A DNA stretch of 64,000 nt from an uncultured Gilliamella sp. (GCA_946481345.1 CAMLMY010000008.1:1-64000), one strand, 5' to 3'; shown: positions 42,422 through 52,158, numbered from the stretch's first letter. Notes: a model not told the origin generated them from the sequence alone. Program-made: numbers and translations.

Positions 42422-42874
42422 TTATAAAGCACATTTACCAATTTTAACATTATGCTCAATATTGCAACGCAATAAAAGTTCTGATTCATTACTTTCTTCA
42501 TTGATTGATTCGGATATGATTTCGAAGTTTTGTGAAAGAAAAAAGTTAATCGCATCAGTATTTTTCTTATAAACATGCACAAAAAGTTCATTATAGCGTT
42601 GTTTAGCTTTATTAACTAAAGCTTTGCCTGTACCTTGTCGACGATAATCTTGTTCAACAAACAGACCTGAAATATAATTTTCAGTTATGCCAATAAAGCC
42701 TTTTATACCATCAAGATCTTGAACATAAACCGTTGACATTGGGATCAACATTTCTACGATATCAAAATTTTGTTTGAAAAAATTACTATCAATAAAGTTA
42801 TGTGCTTGTTCATTACCTTGTAACCATATTTCCATAACTTTATCTAAATCGGCACTTTTAAATTCTCTAATCAT
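42422..42874 (-). CDS. GNAT N-acetyltransferase (YiaC/YjaB-like)
   Basis: 150 aa. The acetyl-CoA pyrophosphate loop is VEQDYRRQGTGKALVNKA at about residue 77. The N-terminal MIREFKSADLDKVMEIWL and the later VYKKNTDAINFFLSQNFEII are typical of the YiaC/YjaB group of small acetyltransferases, some of which acetylate lysines on proteins. It lies 3 bp after gshB and 20 bp before yqgE, inside a cluster where E. coli has no such gene. Substrate unknown. Confidence 0.88.
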   Translation of the reverse strand: MIREFKSADLDKVMEIWLQGNEQAHNFIDSNFFKQNFDIVEMLIPMSTVYVQDLDGIKGFIGITENYISGLFVEQDYRRQGTGKALVNKAKQRYNELFVHVYKKNTDAINFFLSQNFEIISESINEESNESELLLRCNIEHNVKIGKCAL

Positions 42875-42876
42875 TT

Positions 42877-43833
42877 TTAACTCAACTTATTTAATCGACG
42901 TTCAATGGCATCCATAAGCATGCCAGTAATTGAAAGATTTGGATTTTCTGCTTCAATTTCACGAACACATGTAGGGCTAGTAACATTAATTTCAGTTAGT
43001 TTATCACCAATGATATCCAGTCCTACAAATAATAACCCTTTTTCTTTTAAAGTTGGAGCAACACTTTTAGCAATATGCCAATCACTTTCACTGAGTGCTC
43101 TGACTTCACCATGACCCCCTGCCGCTAGGTTACCTCGTGTTTCACCTTTCTGTGGAATTCTAGCTAGGCAAAAAGGGACAGGTTCGCCATCGACCACTAA
43201 AACTCGTTTATCACCATCTGTGATAGCGGGTATATAGGTTTGCGCCATGCAGTAACGTGTATTATGTTCGGTTAATGTTTCAATAATCACGGATACATTT
43301 GGATCGCCTTGTTTAATCCTAAAAATTGAGGCGCCTCCCATACCATCCAAAGGTTTTAAGATGATATCAGAATATTGTTGATGAAACTCTTTAATATGTT
43401 GGGTTTGCCGAGTAACTAATGTTTCAGGTGTAAATTGTGCAAACCAAGCCGTAAATAGTTTTTCATTACAATCACGTAAACTTTGTGGTTTATTAACCAC
43501 TAATACACCTTTTGCTTCAGCACGTTCAAGAATGTACGTTGCGTATATAAATTCTGTATCAAAGGGTGGATCTTTACGCATTAAAATTACATCAAGATCA
43601 CTTAACGGTATAGTTTGTTCTTCGGTAAAATCAAACCAATGGGAATGGTCGTTATAAACCTTTAATGTCTTTGTTGTTGCGTACGCTTCGCCATTACGTA
43701 AAAAAAGATCATTCATTTCCATATAAAAAAGTTGGTATCCACGTTTTTGTGCCTCATGTAGCATAGCAAAACTTGTGTCTTTCTTAATTTTGATATGACT
43801 AATTGGATCCATTACTATACCAAGCTTAATCAT
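42877..43833 (-). CDS. gshB: Glutathione synthetase GshB
   Basis: 318 aa. It ligates gamma-glutamylcysteine and glycine with ATP. The N-terminal IKLGIVMDPISHIKIKKDTS and the ATP-grasp motifs LKPLDGMGGASIFRI, RVLVVDGEPVPFCLARIP and the Mg-binding EINVTSPTCVREI are all present. It supplies glutathione to the GloA encoded at 19 kb. It follows rsmE after about 200 bp and precedes the acetyltransferase gene. Confidence 0.97.
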   Translation of the reverse strand: MIKLGIVMDPISHIKIKKDTSFAMLHEAQKRGYQLFYMEMNDLFLRNGEAYATTKTLKVYNDHSHWFDFTEEQTIPLSDLDVILMRKDPPFDTEFIYATYILERAEAKGVLVVNKPQSLRDCNEKLFTAWFAQFTPETLVTRQTQHIKEFHQQYSDIILKPLDGMGGASIFRIKQGDPNVSVIIETLTEHNTRYCMAQTYIPAITDGDKRVLVVDGEPVPFCLARIPQKGETRGNLAAGGHGEVRALSESDWHIAKSVAPTLKEKGLLFVGLDIIGDKLTEINVTSPTCVREIEAENPNLSITGMLMDAIERRLNKLS

Positions 43834-44032
43834 GGTAACTCCTTACTGACGTTATTGGTTTTATCGACATTGATGATGATAACATATATTAAAGTAATAC
43901 TTGTTAAAAAGTATATTTGAAACATTATGATAGAGTCTTACCCACTATTATATATTATAAATAAATTGGTAACTATCATACTCGTTACAGGTCTAGATGC
44001 AAATAAACATTTATTACCTTATTTCTATTTCA

Positions 44033-44758
44033 TTAGCCTAAATCACCTAAATGTACTTGTAAGGCTGTAATAGCGGTAAGTGCTGCTGTTTCAGTGCGTA
44101 ATATACGTGGACCAAGTAGTATATCAGTAAAATCATATTGATGTGTCATATTGATTTCAGCATCGGACAGACCGCCTTCGGGACCAATTAGTAGACTAAT
44201 ATCTTTTTTATCATAAGGTAAATGCTTAATACCATGTTGCGCTTTAGGATGTAAATTTAATCTTAATTGACTTGTTAAACTTGCACACCAATTTTCCAGC
44301 TTCATCACGGGATTAATGATAGGTATCACGTTACGACCGCACTGCTCACAGGCTGAAATCACAATTTTCTGCCATTGTTGGACTTTCTTATTCATTCTTT
44401 CGTCATCCAACTTAACACCACAGCGTTCTGACAAAAGGGGAGTGATAGTGTTAACGCCTAATTCTACGGATTTTTGAATGGTAAATTCCATTTTTTCCCC
44501 GCGCGAAATCACTTGACCTAAATGAATATTTAAAGGCGATTCACGATTATCTAAAATTGTTGTGGCCGTTTTTACTGTGACGGATTTTTTATTTATTTCA
44601 TGAATAACTGCTGGGGTGATGTGGTTTGAACCATCAAATAAGATGATTTCTTCACCTGTTTTCATTCTCAACACCCGTATAAGATGATTAAAGGCATCAT
44701 CATTTAAAGTAATAAGGCTATTTTGATTGATGGTAAAAGGTTGATATATACGAGTCAT
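44033..44758 (-). CDS. rsmE: 16S rRNA m3U1498 methyltransferase RsmE
   Basis: 241 aa SPOUT methyltransferase. N-terminal PUA-like part ([28 protein letters not shown]). The C-terminal knot carries [22 protein letters not shown], the SAM loop [14 protein letters not shown] and [15 protein letters not shown]. First gene of the rsmE-gshB-yqgE-ruvX group and divergent from folB. Confidence 0.97.
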   Translation of the reverse strand: MTRIYQPFTINQNSLITLNDDAFNHLIRVLRMKTGEEIILFDGSNHITPAVIHEINKKSVTVKTATTILDNRESPLNIHLGQVISRGEKMEFTIQKSVELGVNTITPLLSERCGVKLDDERMNKKVQQWQKIVISACEQCGRNVIPIINPVMKLENWCASLTSQLRLNLHPKAQHGIKHLPYDKKDISLLIGPEGGLSDAEINMTHQYDFTDILLGPRILRTETAALTAITALQVHLGDLG

Positions 44759-44856
44759 AATTACTAATTTCTTATAATATATTGCAATAAATTATAGCGT
44801 AATTTATCAATATTCGGTAATCTCTATTTAATACAGATCAGCAATCGGAACTAACT

Positions 44857-45225
44857 ATGAAAATTAATAATAAAGACAGAGTGTTAATTGAAGGTCTTAC
44901 TGTCCTAACAACCATCGGTGTTTATGAATGGGAAAAGACCATAAAACAAAAGTTAATACTGGATCTTGAAATGTCATGGGACAACCAGCCTGCGGGTGAG
45001 AGTGATGATGTTACACTGTGTTTAGATTATTTTTTGGTAAGTCAATCGATAACCAATTTTATTCAATCGACTCAATTTGAACTTATAGAATGTGTCGCTG
45101 AACGTGTAGCGCAATTGGTGATACAAACGTTTTCAGTGCAATGGTTAAAAGTGAAAGTTTCAAAACCTGGCGCGATTGCTAATGCGAGTAATGTGGCCGT
45201 GGTGATAGAACGCTCCGCTAATTAA
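44857..45225 (+). CDS. folB: Dihydroneopterin aldolase FolB
   Basis: 122 aa. It converts 7,8-dihydroneopterin to 6-hydroxymethyl-dihydropterin in folate synthesis. DRVLIEGLTVLTTIGVYEWEKTIKQKL is the T-fold signature with the substrate Glu; the catalytic Lys is in VKVSKPGAI, and the second Glu in FELIECVAERVA. Length matches the family. It is followed 16 bp later by the MBL hydrolase, unlike the usual plsY neighbourhood. Confidence 0.95.
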   Translation: MKINNKDRVLIEGLTVLTTIGVYEWEKTIKQKLILDLEMSWDNQPAGESDDVTLCLDYFLVSQSITNFIQSTQFELIECVAERVAQLVIQTFSVQWLKVKVSKPGAIANASNVAVVIERSAN

Positions 45226-45241
45226 TCTAGGATTTTAATCG

Positions 45242-46237
45242 ATGATAAACAAGCAAGAAGCTAATAAAAAAGTACATCGTTCAACCAAAAAATTTGAGAA
45301 TCATGAACCGTTTACCATCAATTTTGTTAAAACATGGTGGTGGTATCAAAGACGTAAAGTGCTTGAACCAAAAGGAGGGTATGAAGCATTTAATCAGACT
45401 TGGTGTGAGCCTATCGATCTTACTTTACCTAATGATAGAGCTTGGTGGATAGGTCATTCAACTAATTTAATTCGTTTAAATGATAAGATGATTTTAACCG
45501 ATCCTATTTTTTCTAAGCGAGCTTCACCTTCACAATTTACTGGGCCTAAACGATATAATTCACCAGCACTTACTATCGATCAATTGCCTAACATTGATTT
45601 TATAATGATTTCGCATAATCACTATGATCATTTGGATGAATATAGTATTCGTCAATTGGTCAAACGTTTTCCTAAAATCGTCTTGGTTGCTCCTTTAGGA
45701 TTGAAAGATAAGCTTTTAAAATGGGGGGCTAAGCAGGTTTTTGAACTTAATTGGTATGATTCAATCACTTTTGATTGTCTAACTTTTACCGCAACACCCG
45801 CTAGACACTGGAGTAATCGAGGTCTTTTTGATATTAACAAATCGTTATGGTGCGGTTGGATAGTGCAATCAAATGTAGATATTCCCAATAAAACTAAAAC
45901 CGTTTATTTTATGGGAGATACTGGCTATTCACCGCGTTTAAAAGAGATAGGTCAACGTTTTACTTGTATTGATCTGGCATTAATTCCAATAGGAGCTTAT
46001 GCTCCCCGTAGATTGTTACAATCGCAACATATCGATCCTGCGCAGGCTGTGCAGTTGTATGACGAACTCAATTGTCATGAAGCGATTGCTATTCACTGGG
46101 GAACATTTGAATTATCTGATGAATCGTTAGATGAGCCTGCGCAACAATTATGTGAGCATCGAGCTGATCGTTGTTTTCATCTATTAAAAATAGGTGGCAG
46201 TTTAGCTATTAATCATCATAATTCTGGATTAAAATGA
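45242..46237 (+). CDS. MBL-fold metallohydrolase (RomA/NAPE-PLD-like)
   Basis: 331 aa. The metal motif H-x-H-x-D-H is ISHNHYDHLD at about residue 120; further ligands are the His in ATPARHWSN, the Asp in FMGDTGYSP and the His in AIHWGTFELS. This arrangement, plus the N-terminal WWWYQRRK and RAWWIGHST, is typical of the RomA / NAPE-phospholipase-D-like branch. In eukaryotes that branch cleaves N-acyl phosphatidylethanolamines; the bacterial substrate is unknown. No signal peptide, so cytoplasmic. It lies between folB and a small lipoprotein gene. Confidence 0.88.
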   Translation: MINKQEANKKVHRSTKKFENHEPFTINFVKTWWWYQRRKVLEPKGGYEAFNQTWCEPIDLTLPNDRAWWIGHSTNLIRLNDKMILTDPIFSKRASPSQFTGPKRYNSPALTIDQLPNIDFIMISHNHYDHLDEYSIRQLVKRFPKIVLVAPLGLKDKLLKWGAKQVFELNWYDSITFDCLTFTATPARHWSNRGLFDINKSLWCGWIVQSNVDIPNKTKTVYFMGDTGYSPRLKEIGQRFTCIDLALIPIGAYAPRRLLQSQHIDPAQAVQLYDELNCHEAIAIHWGTFELSDESLDEPAQQLCEHRADRCFHLLKIGGSLAINHHNSGLK

Positions 46238-46297
46238 TTTTCAAATGTTTGAATTCGAAACTGTAATTCAGTTTTTGATTGAAAAAAAGGGGGCATA

Positions 46298-46504
46298 ATG
46301 AAATTAGCAACGCTTGGATTAACTTGCATCATCTTAAGTTTAACTTTAGTTGCATGTGGCGGGAAAAATGATCAAGGGAAAAAATATCATTGGTCAAAGG
46401 CACATGGCGTATTAGAAGATTGCAAAGGTATGATGAGTAAATCGCAACAATGTGAAAATAATTCAAATAATCAGCAATTCCTTTTTCAAGTAGATAGGTA
46501 TTAG
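46298..46504 (+). CDS. Small lipoprotein, hypothetical
   Basis: 68 aa, too short to place in a family. A strong ribosome site AAGGGGG stands six bases before the ATG. The signal MKLATLGLTCIILSLTLVAC ends at lipobox LVAC (Cys20), followed by GGKNDQGKKYHWSKA. The mature part is about 48 residues, with two more cysteines (EDCKGMM and QQCENN) 14 apart that could form a disulfide. It stops one base before the EamA-like gene, so the two are probably co-expressed. Function unknown. Confidence 0.75.
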   Translation: MKLATLGLTCIILSLTLVACGGKNDQGKKYHWSKAHGVLEDCKGMMSKSQQCENNSNNQQFLFQVDRY

Positions 46505-46505
46505 T

Positions 46506-46934
46506 ATGAGTGCATGGCTTATTTATGCTTTACTCTCAGCTATTACCGCAGCGGGTGTGGCAATTTTAGGTAAAATCGGTTTACAACAGCTTGATGCCAA
46601 TACAGCCACAGCGATTCGTGCCGTTGTTATGGCCATTTTTTTGGTTGGGGTGGTTGTAGTACAAGGAAAACTTAATCTTGTTAGCACCTTTTTAAATGAT
46701 AAAAAAGCATTGTTAATTATAGCACTAAGCGGTATTGCTGGCGCTCTATCTTGGTTGTTTTATTTTATGGCAATTAAAGAAGGTAAAGTATCGCAAGTTG
46801 CGCCAATTGATAAATTAAGTGTGGTTTTTGCAGTCGTATTTGCAGCAATTTTATTTGGTGAAAAAATCTCATTGTTAGCTGGAATTGGTGTGGCAATGAT
46901 TGCTGCTGGTGCTATTTTAGTTGCACTCTTTTAA
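46506..46934 (+). CDS. Half-size EamA-family transporter
   Basis: 142 aa with five predicted spans (about 1-20, 34-53, 67-90, 97-118, 122-142). It is one EamA/DMT repeat, where most members have two. AGITAAG-like start (LLSAITAAGVAILGKIGL) and the C-terminal SVVFAVVFAAILFGEKI motif are typical. Single-repeat proteins of this kind must dimerise to form a transporter. It is coupled to the small lipoprotein gene before it and followed by a terminator. Substrate unknown. Confidence 0.88.
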   Translation: MSAWLIYALLSAITAAGVAILGKIGLQQLDANTATAIRAVVMAIFLVGVVVVQGKLNLVSTFLNDKKALLIIALSGIAGALSWLFYFMAIKEGKVSQVAPIDKLSVVFAVVFAAILFGEKISLLAGIGVAMIAAGAILVALF

Positions 46935-46949
46935 TGACTAAATAACATT

Positions 46950-46986
46950 AATCATACACTATTTAAAAAGTGTATGATTTTTGTTA
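46950..46986 (+). terminator. Rho-independent terminator after the EamA-like gene
   Basis: AATCATACACT and AGTGTATGATT (46950-46960 and 46969-46979), 11-bp perfect stem with an 8-nt loop, followed by TTTTTG. Confidence 0.9.
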
Positions 46987-47017
46987 ATAAGTTAACTTCT
47001 ATATTAGATTGGTGAAA

Positions 47018-48244
47018 TTACTTAAGTAGAGTATTAAATAGTTCAATCGTCACCAGTTCGCCTTTGTTTACATTACCGCGTTCTTGTTCGAGAATAATAA
47101 AACAGTTAGCCTGATTAAACGACTGTGTAATATGTGATCCTTGTTGGCCAGTAGAAACAACTTCTAATTCTCCTTGAGCATCAATTTGCAATCTTCCTCG
47201 TTGAAAATCTACCCGACCAATACTCTTTTTAAGGTTGGTGGCTGCTTTTACTTGGAAACAAAAATCAATATCGGTTGTTTTAAGCCCAGAAAGTGTCAAA
47301 ATCAAAGGCTGAACGAGTTGATAAAAAGTTACCAAGGTTGATACTGGGTTGCCCGGCAAACCACAAAATAATGCATGACCAATTTGTCCAAAAGCAAAAG
47401 GTTTACCTGGTTTCATGGCAATTTTCCAGAAATTGATCTGTCCTAAATCTTCTAAGGTTGTTTTCGTATAATCGGCATCGCCCACCGAAACGCCACCACT
47501 GGTTATGACAAGATTTGCTTGGTTTGATGCGGTCACTAAAGCTTGTTTAATTTGAGTCGGATCATCAGGAATAATTCCAAGATCAATGATTTCACAGTTA
47601 AGTTTTGTTAATAACAATTTTAAAGTAAAGCGATTACTATCATAAATTGCGCCATTGCCTGATAAGGGCATTCCGATTGGTGTTAGTTCATTACCCGTTG
47701 AAAAGATAGCTACTTTCAATTTGTTAAAAACGGTGACTTCACTAATGCCTAATGTTGCAAGGGTTGATAGGGTAGGTAATGTTAATTTAGTACCTGTGGC
47801 AACCGTTATCGAATCTTTTTTTACATCTTCACCACACCGACGTATGTTATCACCCGCTCTAATTTCCTTTAAAAAACGAATACCTAAATCGGATTGTTCT
47901 GTATGCTCTTGCATTACAACCGCATCTGCGTCAATCGGGACAGGGGCACCTGTCATAATGCGTAAACAAGTACCTTCAGGCCATTGTAAATTACTAATAT
48001 CGTCACCCGCAAAAATTGCACTGGCTAAAGGTAATGTTTTTGTTTGTTGAATATCTGATAGTCTGACTGCGTACCCATCCATTGCTGAATTATCAAATCC
48101 TGGAACATTAATTGGCGAAATAATTGGTATGGCAGCAATTCTATCTAAAGCGTCAAATAATGAAACCTTTTGGTTAGTAAGAGGTTTTGCTTTAGTCGCG
48201 ATTTCTAATATATTTTGTTTAGCTTGATTAAAAGTAAGTAACAT
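47018..48244 (-). CDS. moeA: Molybdopterin molybdotransferase MoeA
   Basis: 408 aa, close to E. coli MoeA (411). It inserts molybdate into adenylylated molybdopterin. Motifs in order: PINVPGFDNSAMDGYAV near the N-terminus, RIMTGAPVPIDADAVVMQE, the MoCF_biosynth strand VAIFSTGNEL, TSGGVSVGDADYTK, and FCGLPGNPVSTLVTF. The normal partner moeB is not beside it. A stand-alone moeA implies at least one molybdoenzyme elsewhere. Confidence 0.96.
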   Translation of the reverse strand: MLLTFNQAKQNILEIATKAKPLTNQKVSLFDALDRIAAIPIISPINVPGFDNSAMDGYAVRLSDIQQTKTLPLASAIFAGDDISNLQWPEGTCLRIMTGAPVPIDADAVVMQEHTEQSDLGIRFLKEIRAGDNIRRCGEDVKKDSITVATGTKLTLPTLSTLATLGISEVTVFNKLKVAIFSTGNELTPIGMPLSGNGAIYDSNRFTLKLLLTKLNCEIIDLGIIPDDPTQIKQALVTASNQANLVITSGGVSVGDADYTKTTLEDLGQINFWKIAMKPGKPFAFGQIGHALFCGLPGNPVSTLVTFYQLVQPLILTLSGLKTTDIDFCFQVKAATNLKKSIGRVDFQRGRLQIDAQGELEVVSTGQQGSHITQSFNQANCFIILEQERGNVNKGELVTIELFNTLLK

Positions 48245-48370
48245 TGACGAGTGCTTTCCTTATGTGAATAGTCCATTAGTTTTGACAAGAAGTTTCAGGT
48301 AAGGTATACGTTTGTGTAAAAATTATTATTATATTAAATCTTAATGAGAACTTAATATAACAGAAAATAT

Positions 48371-48400
48371 AACAACGTCGCCAAAAGGCGACGTAAAATA
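48371..48400 (-). terminator. Hairpin downstream of ychF
   Basis: ACGTCGCC, AAAA, GGCGACGT (48375-48394), 8-bp GC-rich stem, 12 bp past the ychF stop. On the minus strand it is followed by TGTTATATTTTC, an imperfect U-tail. Confidence 0.72.
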
Positions 48401-48405
48401 GATGG

Positions 48406-49497
48406 TTATACATTAAATAAAAAGTTCATGATATCGCCATCTTGTACGATATAGTCTTTTCCTTCAGAACGCATTTTTCCTGCTTCTTTAGCACCTTGTT
48501 CACCGCCATATTTGATAAAATCATCAAAAGCAATGGTTTGTGCTCGAATAAAACCTTTTTCAAAGTCGGTATGAATTTTACCTGCTGCTTGTGGGGCAGT
48601 ATCTCCAACTGATATAGTCCATGCGCGAACTTCTTTAACACCTGCAGTAAAATAGGTTTGTAAATTAAGTAAACTGTAACCAGCACGAATAACGCGATTT
48701 AAGCCTGGTTCAGTTAATCCTAGATCTTGCATGAACTCATCACGATCAGCATCATCTAGTTCAGCCAGTTCTGCTTCAATGGCTGCACATACAGGAACAA
48801 CAACAGATTTTTCTTGAGCGGCGATAGCTTTTACCTTTTCCAAATAAGGATTATTTTCAAATCCATCTTCATTAACATTAGCAATATACATGGTTGGTTT
48901 TAATGTTAAAAAGCTCAAGTATTTAACCGCATCAAGCTCTTCTTTACTTAAATCCAATAGTAATAGTTTTTTACCTTGTTCTAAATGTGGTAAGCATTTT
49001 TCAAGAATTTCGAGTTCAAATTTAGCATCTTTATCGCCACCTTTAGCACGTTTTTGTAAACGTGTCATTGCTCTTTCACAAGCTTCTAGATCGGCTAACG
49101 CAAGTTCAGTATTAATAATTTCAATATCTTCAGCTGGGTCAATTTTGCCTGCAACATGAATGATATTTTCATTTTCAAAACAACGAACAACATGGCCAAT
49201 GGCTTCAGTTTCACGAATGTTGGCTAAAAATTGATTACCTAAACCTTCACCTTTTGAGGCACCTTTTACTAAACCAGCAATATCAACAAATTCCATAGTA
49301 GTAGGTAAGGTGCGTTGAGGTTTGACAATTTTAGCCAGCTCATCTAAACGTGGATCGGGCATTGGTACTACACCAGTATTTGGTTCGATAGTACAAAATG
49401 GAAAGTTAGCTGCTTCAATGCCTGCTTTGGTTAGTGCGTTAAAAAGAGTTGACTTGCCAACATTTGGTAGTCCGACGATACCACATTTAAATCCCAT
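48406..49497 (-). CDS. ychF: Redox-sensitive ribosome-binding ATPase/GTPase YchF (Ola1)
   Basis: 363 aa. Obg-like P-loop protein: G1 [13 protein letters not shown]2/switch [12 protein letters not shown]3 [22 protein letters not shown], and the NVNEDGF strand of the modified G4 (N-x-x-E, which favours ATP). The C-terminal TGS domain runs [15 protein letters not shown] to [16 protein letters not shown]. In E. coli ychF follows pth; here no pth is adjacent. Monocistronic by the terminator after it. Confidence 0.98.
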   Translation of the reverse strand: MGFKCGIVGLPNVGKSTLFNALTKAGIEAANFPFCTIEPNTGVVPMPDPRLDELAKIVKPQRTLPTTMEFVDIAGLVKGASKGEGLGNQFLANIRETEAIGHVVRCFENENIIHVAGKIDPAEDIEIINTELALADLEACERAMTRLQKRAKGGDKDAKFELEILEKCLPHLEQGKKLLLLDLSKEELDAVKYLSFLTLKPTMYIANVNEDGFENNPYLEKVKAIAAQEKSVVVPVCAAIEAELAELDDADRDEFMQDLGLTEPGLNRVIRAGYSLLNLQTYFTAGVKEVRAWTISVGDTAPQAAGKIHTDFEKGFIRAQTIAFDDFIKYGGEQGAKEAGKMRSEGKDYIVQDGDIMNFLFNV

Positions 49498-49629
49498 ACT
49501 GTTTGTTACCTTTTATCAATAAATGTCTTAAATATAAGAGGTAATTATATACTAAATCATGCTATTTATGCCAATGTTCTTATTGACGTGTTGGTAATAG
49601 ATCTATATCAAATGTTGATATCGGTTTTA

Positions 49630-49667
49630 ACTTGTTACTTTGCTTAAATTTATTAAAAGTGACAAGT
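49630..49667. other. Hairpin between rsmI and ychF
   Basis: ACTTGTTACTTT (49630-49641) pairs with AAAGTGACAAGT (49656-49667), one G-U pair in twelve. No proper U-run on the minus strand. May be a weak end signal for rsmI. Confidence 0.4.
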
Positions 49668-49685
49668 AACGCATGACTTGTTAAT

Positions 49686-50513
49686 TTATTCTTCCAAATT
49701 TAAACCAATTTGATAGAGTTGATTCTTTTTAAGTCCATAAATTTCAGCAGTAATCGCAGCTGCTTTTTTTAATGGTAGCTCTTTTTGTAATAATTTAAGA
49801 GTATTTATGGCTTTTGGATCAATATCCTTATTACTTTCTGTATACCCAGCCACAATTAAGACAAATTCACCTTTCTGACGAGATGCATCTTGATTTAACC
49901 AGTCGATAAGTTCATTGACTGGAAAGCTAACAATGGTTTCCCATGTTTTAGTCAGTTCTTTAGCCAACACGATCTGCTTATTGGCACCAAAAATAGTTTG
50001 CATATCCTTAAGGGTCTCTAATAAGCGATGCGTTGATTCATAAAAAATCATGGTGCGAGGCTCAGTAATTAATGAGGCTAAACTATTTTGCCGTGCTTTG
50101 CTTTTAGCAGGTAAAAATCCTTCATAAATAAATTTGTCGGATGGTAATCCAGCTACTGATAAGGCTGCAATGGCGGCACAAGCTCCTGGAATCGGAACTA
50201 CTTTTATATCATTTTCACGGCAAGCTTTTACTAAATGGTAGCCAGGATCATTGATTAATGGCGTTCCGGCATCTGAAACCAAGGCAATAGAGAGACCTGA
50301 TTGAAGTTTTTCAATCAGAACGTGTGCTTTTTCTTGTTCATTATGATCATGTAAGGAAAAAAGCTTAGCTTTAATACCCAAATGCTGTAATAATAAACCG
50401 CTATGGCGCGTATCTTCAGCAGCTATCAAATCAACACGTTTAAGTGTGTCAATTGCTCTAAGGGTAATATCATCTAAATTTCCAATGGGTGTTGCAACAA
50501 TATATAGAGTCAT
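49686..50513 (-). CDS. rsmI: 16S rRNA 2'-O-methyltransferase RsmI
   Basis: 275 aa tetrapyrrole-methylase-fold enzyme that methylates the ribose of C1402. [19 protein letters not shown] is the signature start, with [26 protein letters not shown] and [20 protein letters not shown] following. It is divergent from an NlpD-type gene, where E. coli has the lpoA gene. Confidence 0.97.
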   Translation of the reverse strand: MTLYIVATPIGNLDDITLRAIDTLKRVDLIAAEDTRHSGLLLQHLGIKAKLFSLHDHNEQEKAHVLIEKLQSGLSIALVSDAGTPLINDPGYHLVKACRENDIKVVPIPGACAAIAALSVAGLPSDKFIYEGFLPAKSKARQNSLASLITEPRTMIFYESTHRLLETLKDMQTIFGANKQIVLAKELTKTWETIVSFPVNELIDWLNQDASRQKGEFVLIVAGYTESNKDIDPKAINTLKLLQKELPLKKAAAITAEIYGLKKNQLYQIGLNLEE

Positions 50514-50866
50514 TAATTTGAGTCACATTAAAATTTCACAGAAAATAGAATAAATCTACTGTACGAACAAGCATTTTATTGTATATACTCACCACTTTCA
50601 AAAATAAATTCTATTTTCCGCTATTTATTATAATAGTTATAATAAATAAACATATTGCTAATTAGATGTTGACTATTTGTTGTGCAATCTATTAATAATC
50701 GAAAAACAGAGGGTATATTTGTGCGAATTTAGTAGAAATTCAGTGGATTGTAATTGATTTAAATTGTATCCTTAACTATTTTATTATAGCTAGCATAATA
50801 AGGAACCGATATAATAGCTTTTTATATCAGAAACGATAGAATATGCTCTTAAAACAATATTAACGA
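50514..50866. other. Divergent intergenic region, rsmI / nlpD-like
   Basis: 353 bp. It holds a 27-bp AT-only inverted repeat, TATTTATTATAA (50622-50633), TAG, TTATAATAAATA (50637-50648). A second repeat, TTATTAT (50781-50787), AGCTAGC, ATAATAA (50795-50801), ends nine bases before a TATAAT at 50810-50815, the best candidate -10 box for the nlpD-like gene. No small gene or known RNA seen. Confidence 0.45.
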
Positions 50867-52057
50867 ATGAAAGGTGTTGCTTTGAAAAAGATTCTTACGC
50901 TAACTTGTTTAAGCTTGGTCATTACTGCCTGTACTCAATCCAATCCTGCCCAAATTGAAGATATTTCGGATTTTTCTGGTGGTTCATCAAAAACAGGTTA
51001 CTCTAAACCTCCTGTTAATATTTCTACTGGAAGTGGTGTTACTCCATCTTCAGTACCATCAAATACCAATTCAACACAGGTACCTAAACCAGTAACGACG
51101 TCAAGTTCAAATAATGGTGATGCAAACAACAATACAAACAGTAATGTAAACAGCAATAACGGTGTTATTATTACTAACGATCGTGTTTCATATAACCGTA
51201 ATTATGACGAAATTCCTAAGGGGGGGTATCAAGGAGATACTTATACTGTAAGCCGAGGTGACACATTATATTATATAGCTTGGGTAACGGGTAATGATTA
51301 TCGCTCTTTAGCGGCTAAAAATAATATTAAGAAACCTTACTCTGTTTCGATTGGACAAGTATTAGATGTAAGTGGGGGAACCACTGTTGTTACACAACAA
51401 GTAACGAGCAATCAAACAACCCAACAAGTGGCGGTTACCAATCAAAAATCTAAAGTACCGGATACTAAAACTACGCCAACAACTACAACTACAACTACAA
51501 CTAAAACTCCTACACCAGTACCGACACCGGTTTTAACTACTACCACTACAACAACCACTACAACATCAGGAAAAAATAATAAAACATCGAGTGTTGTTCA
51601 GACAACTCAAACGGTAACCGACTCTGTGAATGATACTACAAATAATGGAAAAACAAATTCGTCAGATACGGGAACTTCCAAGACTAAAGTTGCAAATATT
51701 ACATGGCAGTGGCCAGCAAAAGGCAAAATTATTGAAAAATTTTCTAATGCAAGTAAAGGTATTGATATCGCTGGTGGATTAGGTAATAAAGTGATGGCTG
51801 CTGCAGATGGTCGCGTGGTTTACTCAGGTAATGCATTACCGGGTTATGGTAATTTAATTATTATAAAACATAATGATGATTACTTAACTGCATATGCACA
51901 TAACCAGTCGATTTTAGTAAAAGAGCAACAAGCCGTTCGAGCTGGAGAACAAATTGCAACTATGGGAGCAACGGGTACCTCTTCAGTAAGATTGCATTTT
52001 GAAATTCGTTATAAAGCAAAATCCGTTGATCCATTAAAATATCTTTCAAAAAATTAG
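50867..52057 (+). CDS. nlpD: NlpD-like LysM/LytM lipoprotein, murein hydrolase activator
   Basis: 396 aa from ATG 50867; TTG at 50882 is an alternative, better placed behind AAAGGTG and giving MKKILTLTC. Lipobox ITAC, a Ser/Asn/Thr-rich linker, a LysM domain (TYTVSRGDTLYYIAW to SIGQVLDV, about 122-168), a second linker with two Thr tracts separated by PTPVPTPV, and a LytM domain at about 275-395. The LytM metal motifs are degenerate: KGIDIAG in place of H-x-x-x-D, and RLHFEIR in place of H-x-H, as in enteric NlpD, so it should activate an amidase (AmiC type) at the septum, not cleave murein. It is not followed by rpoS. Confidence 0.93.
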   Translation: MKGVALKKILTLTCLSLVITACTQSNPAQIEDISDFSGGSSKTGYSKPPVNISTGSGVTPSSVPSNTNSTQVPKPVTTSSSNNGDANNNTNSNVNSNNGVIITNDRVSYNRNYDEIPKGGYQGDTYTVSRGDTLYYIAWVTGNDYRSLAAKNNIKKPYSVSIGQVLDVSGGTTVVTQQVTSNQTTQQVAVTNQKSKVPDTKTTPTTTTTTTTKTPTPVPTPVLTTTTTTTTTTSGKNNKTSSVVQTTQTVTDSVNDTTNNGKTNSSDTGTSKTKVANITWQWPAKGKIIEKFSNASKGIDIAGGLGNKVMAAADGRVVYSGNALPGYGNLIIIKHNDDYLTAYAHNQSILVKEQQAVRAGEQIATMGATGTSSVRLHFEIRYKAKSVDPLKYLSKN

Positions 52058-52158
52058 TATTTATTAATTGCAAAACAGTTAATGTATGGAATTTACGAGT
52101 ATTATAAAGATTATTTAATTTAAACAGTTTTATTCTACGTAACAAAGGAGTTAGACTC

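Noticed and set aside
43926..43980. TATGATAG ... CTATCATA inverted repeat upstream of gshB
   Set aside because: Wide spacing and low complexity; plausible by chance.
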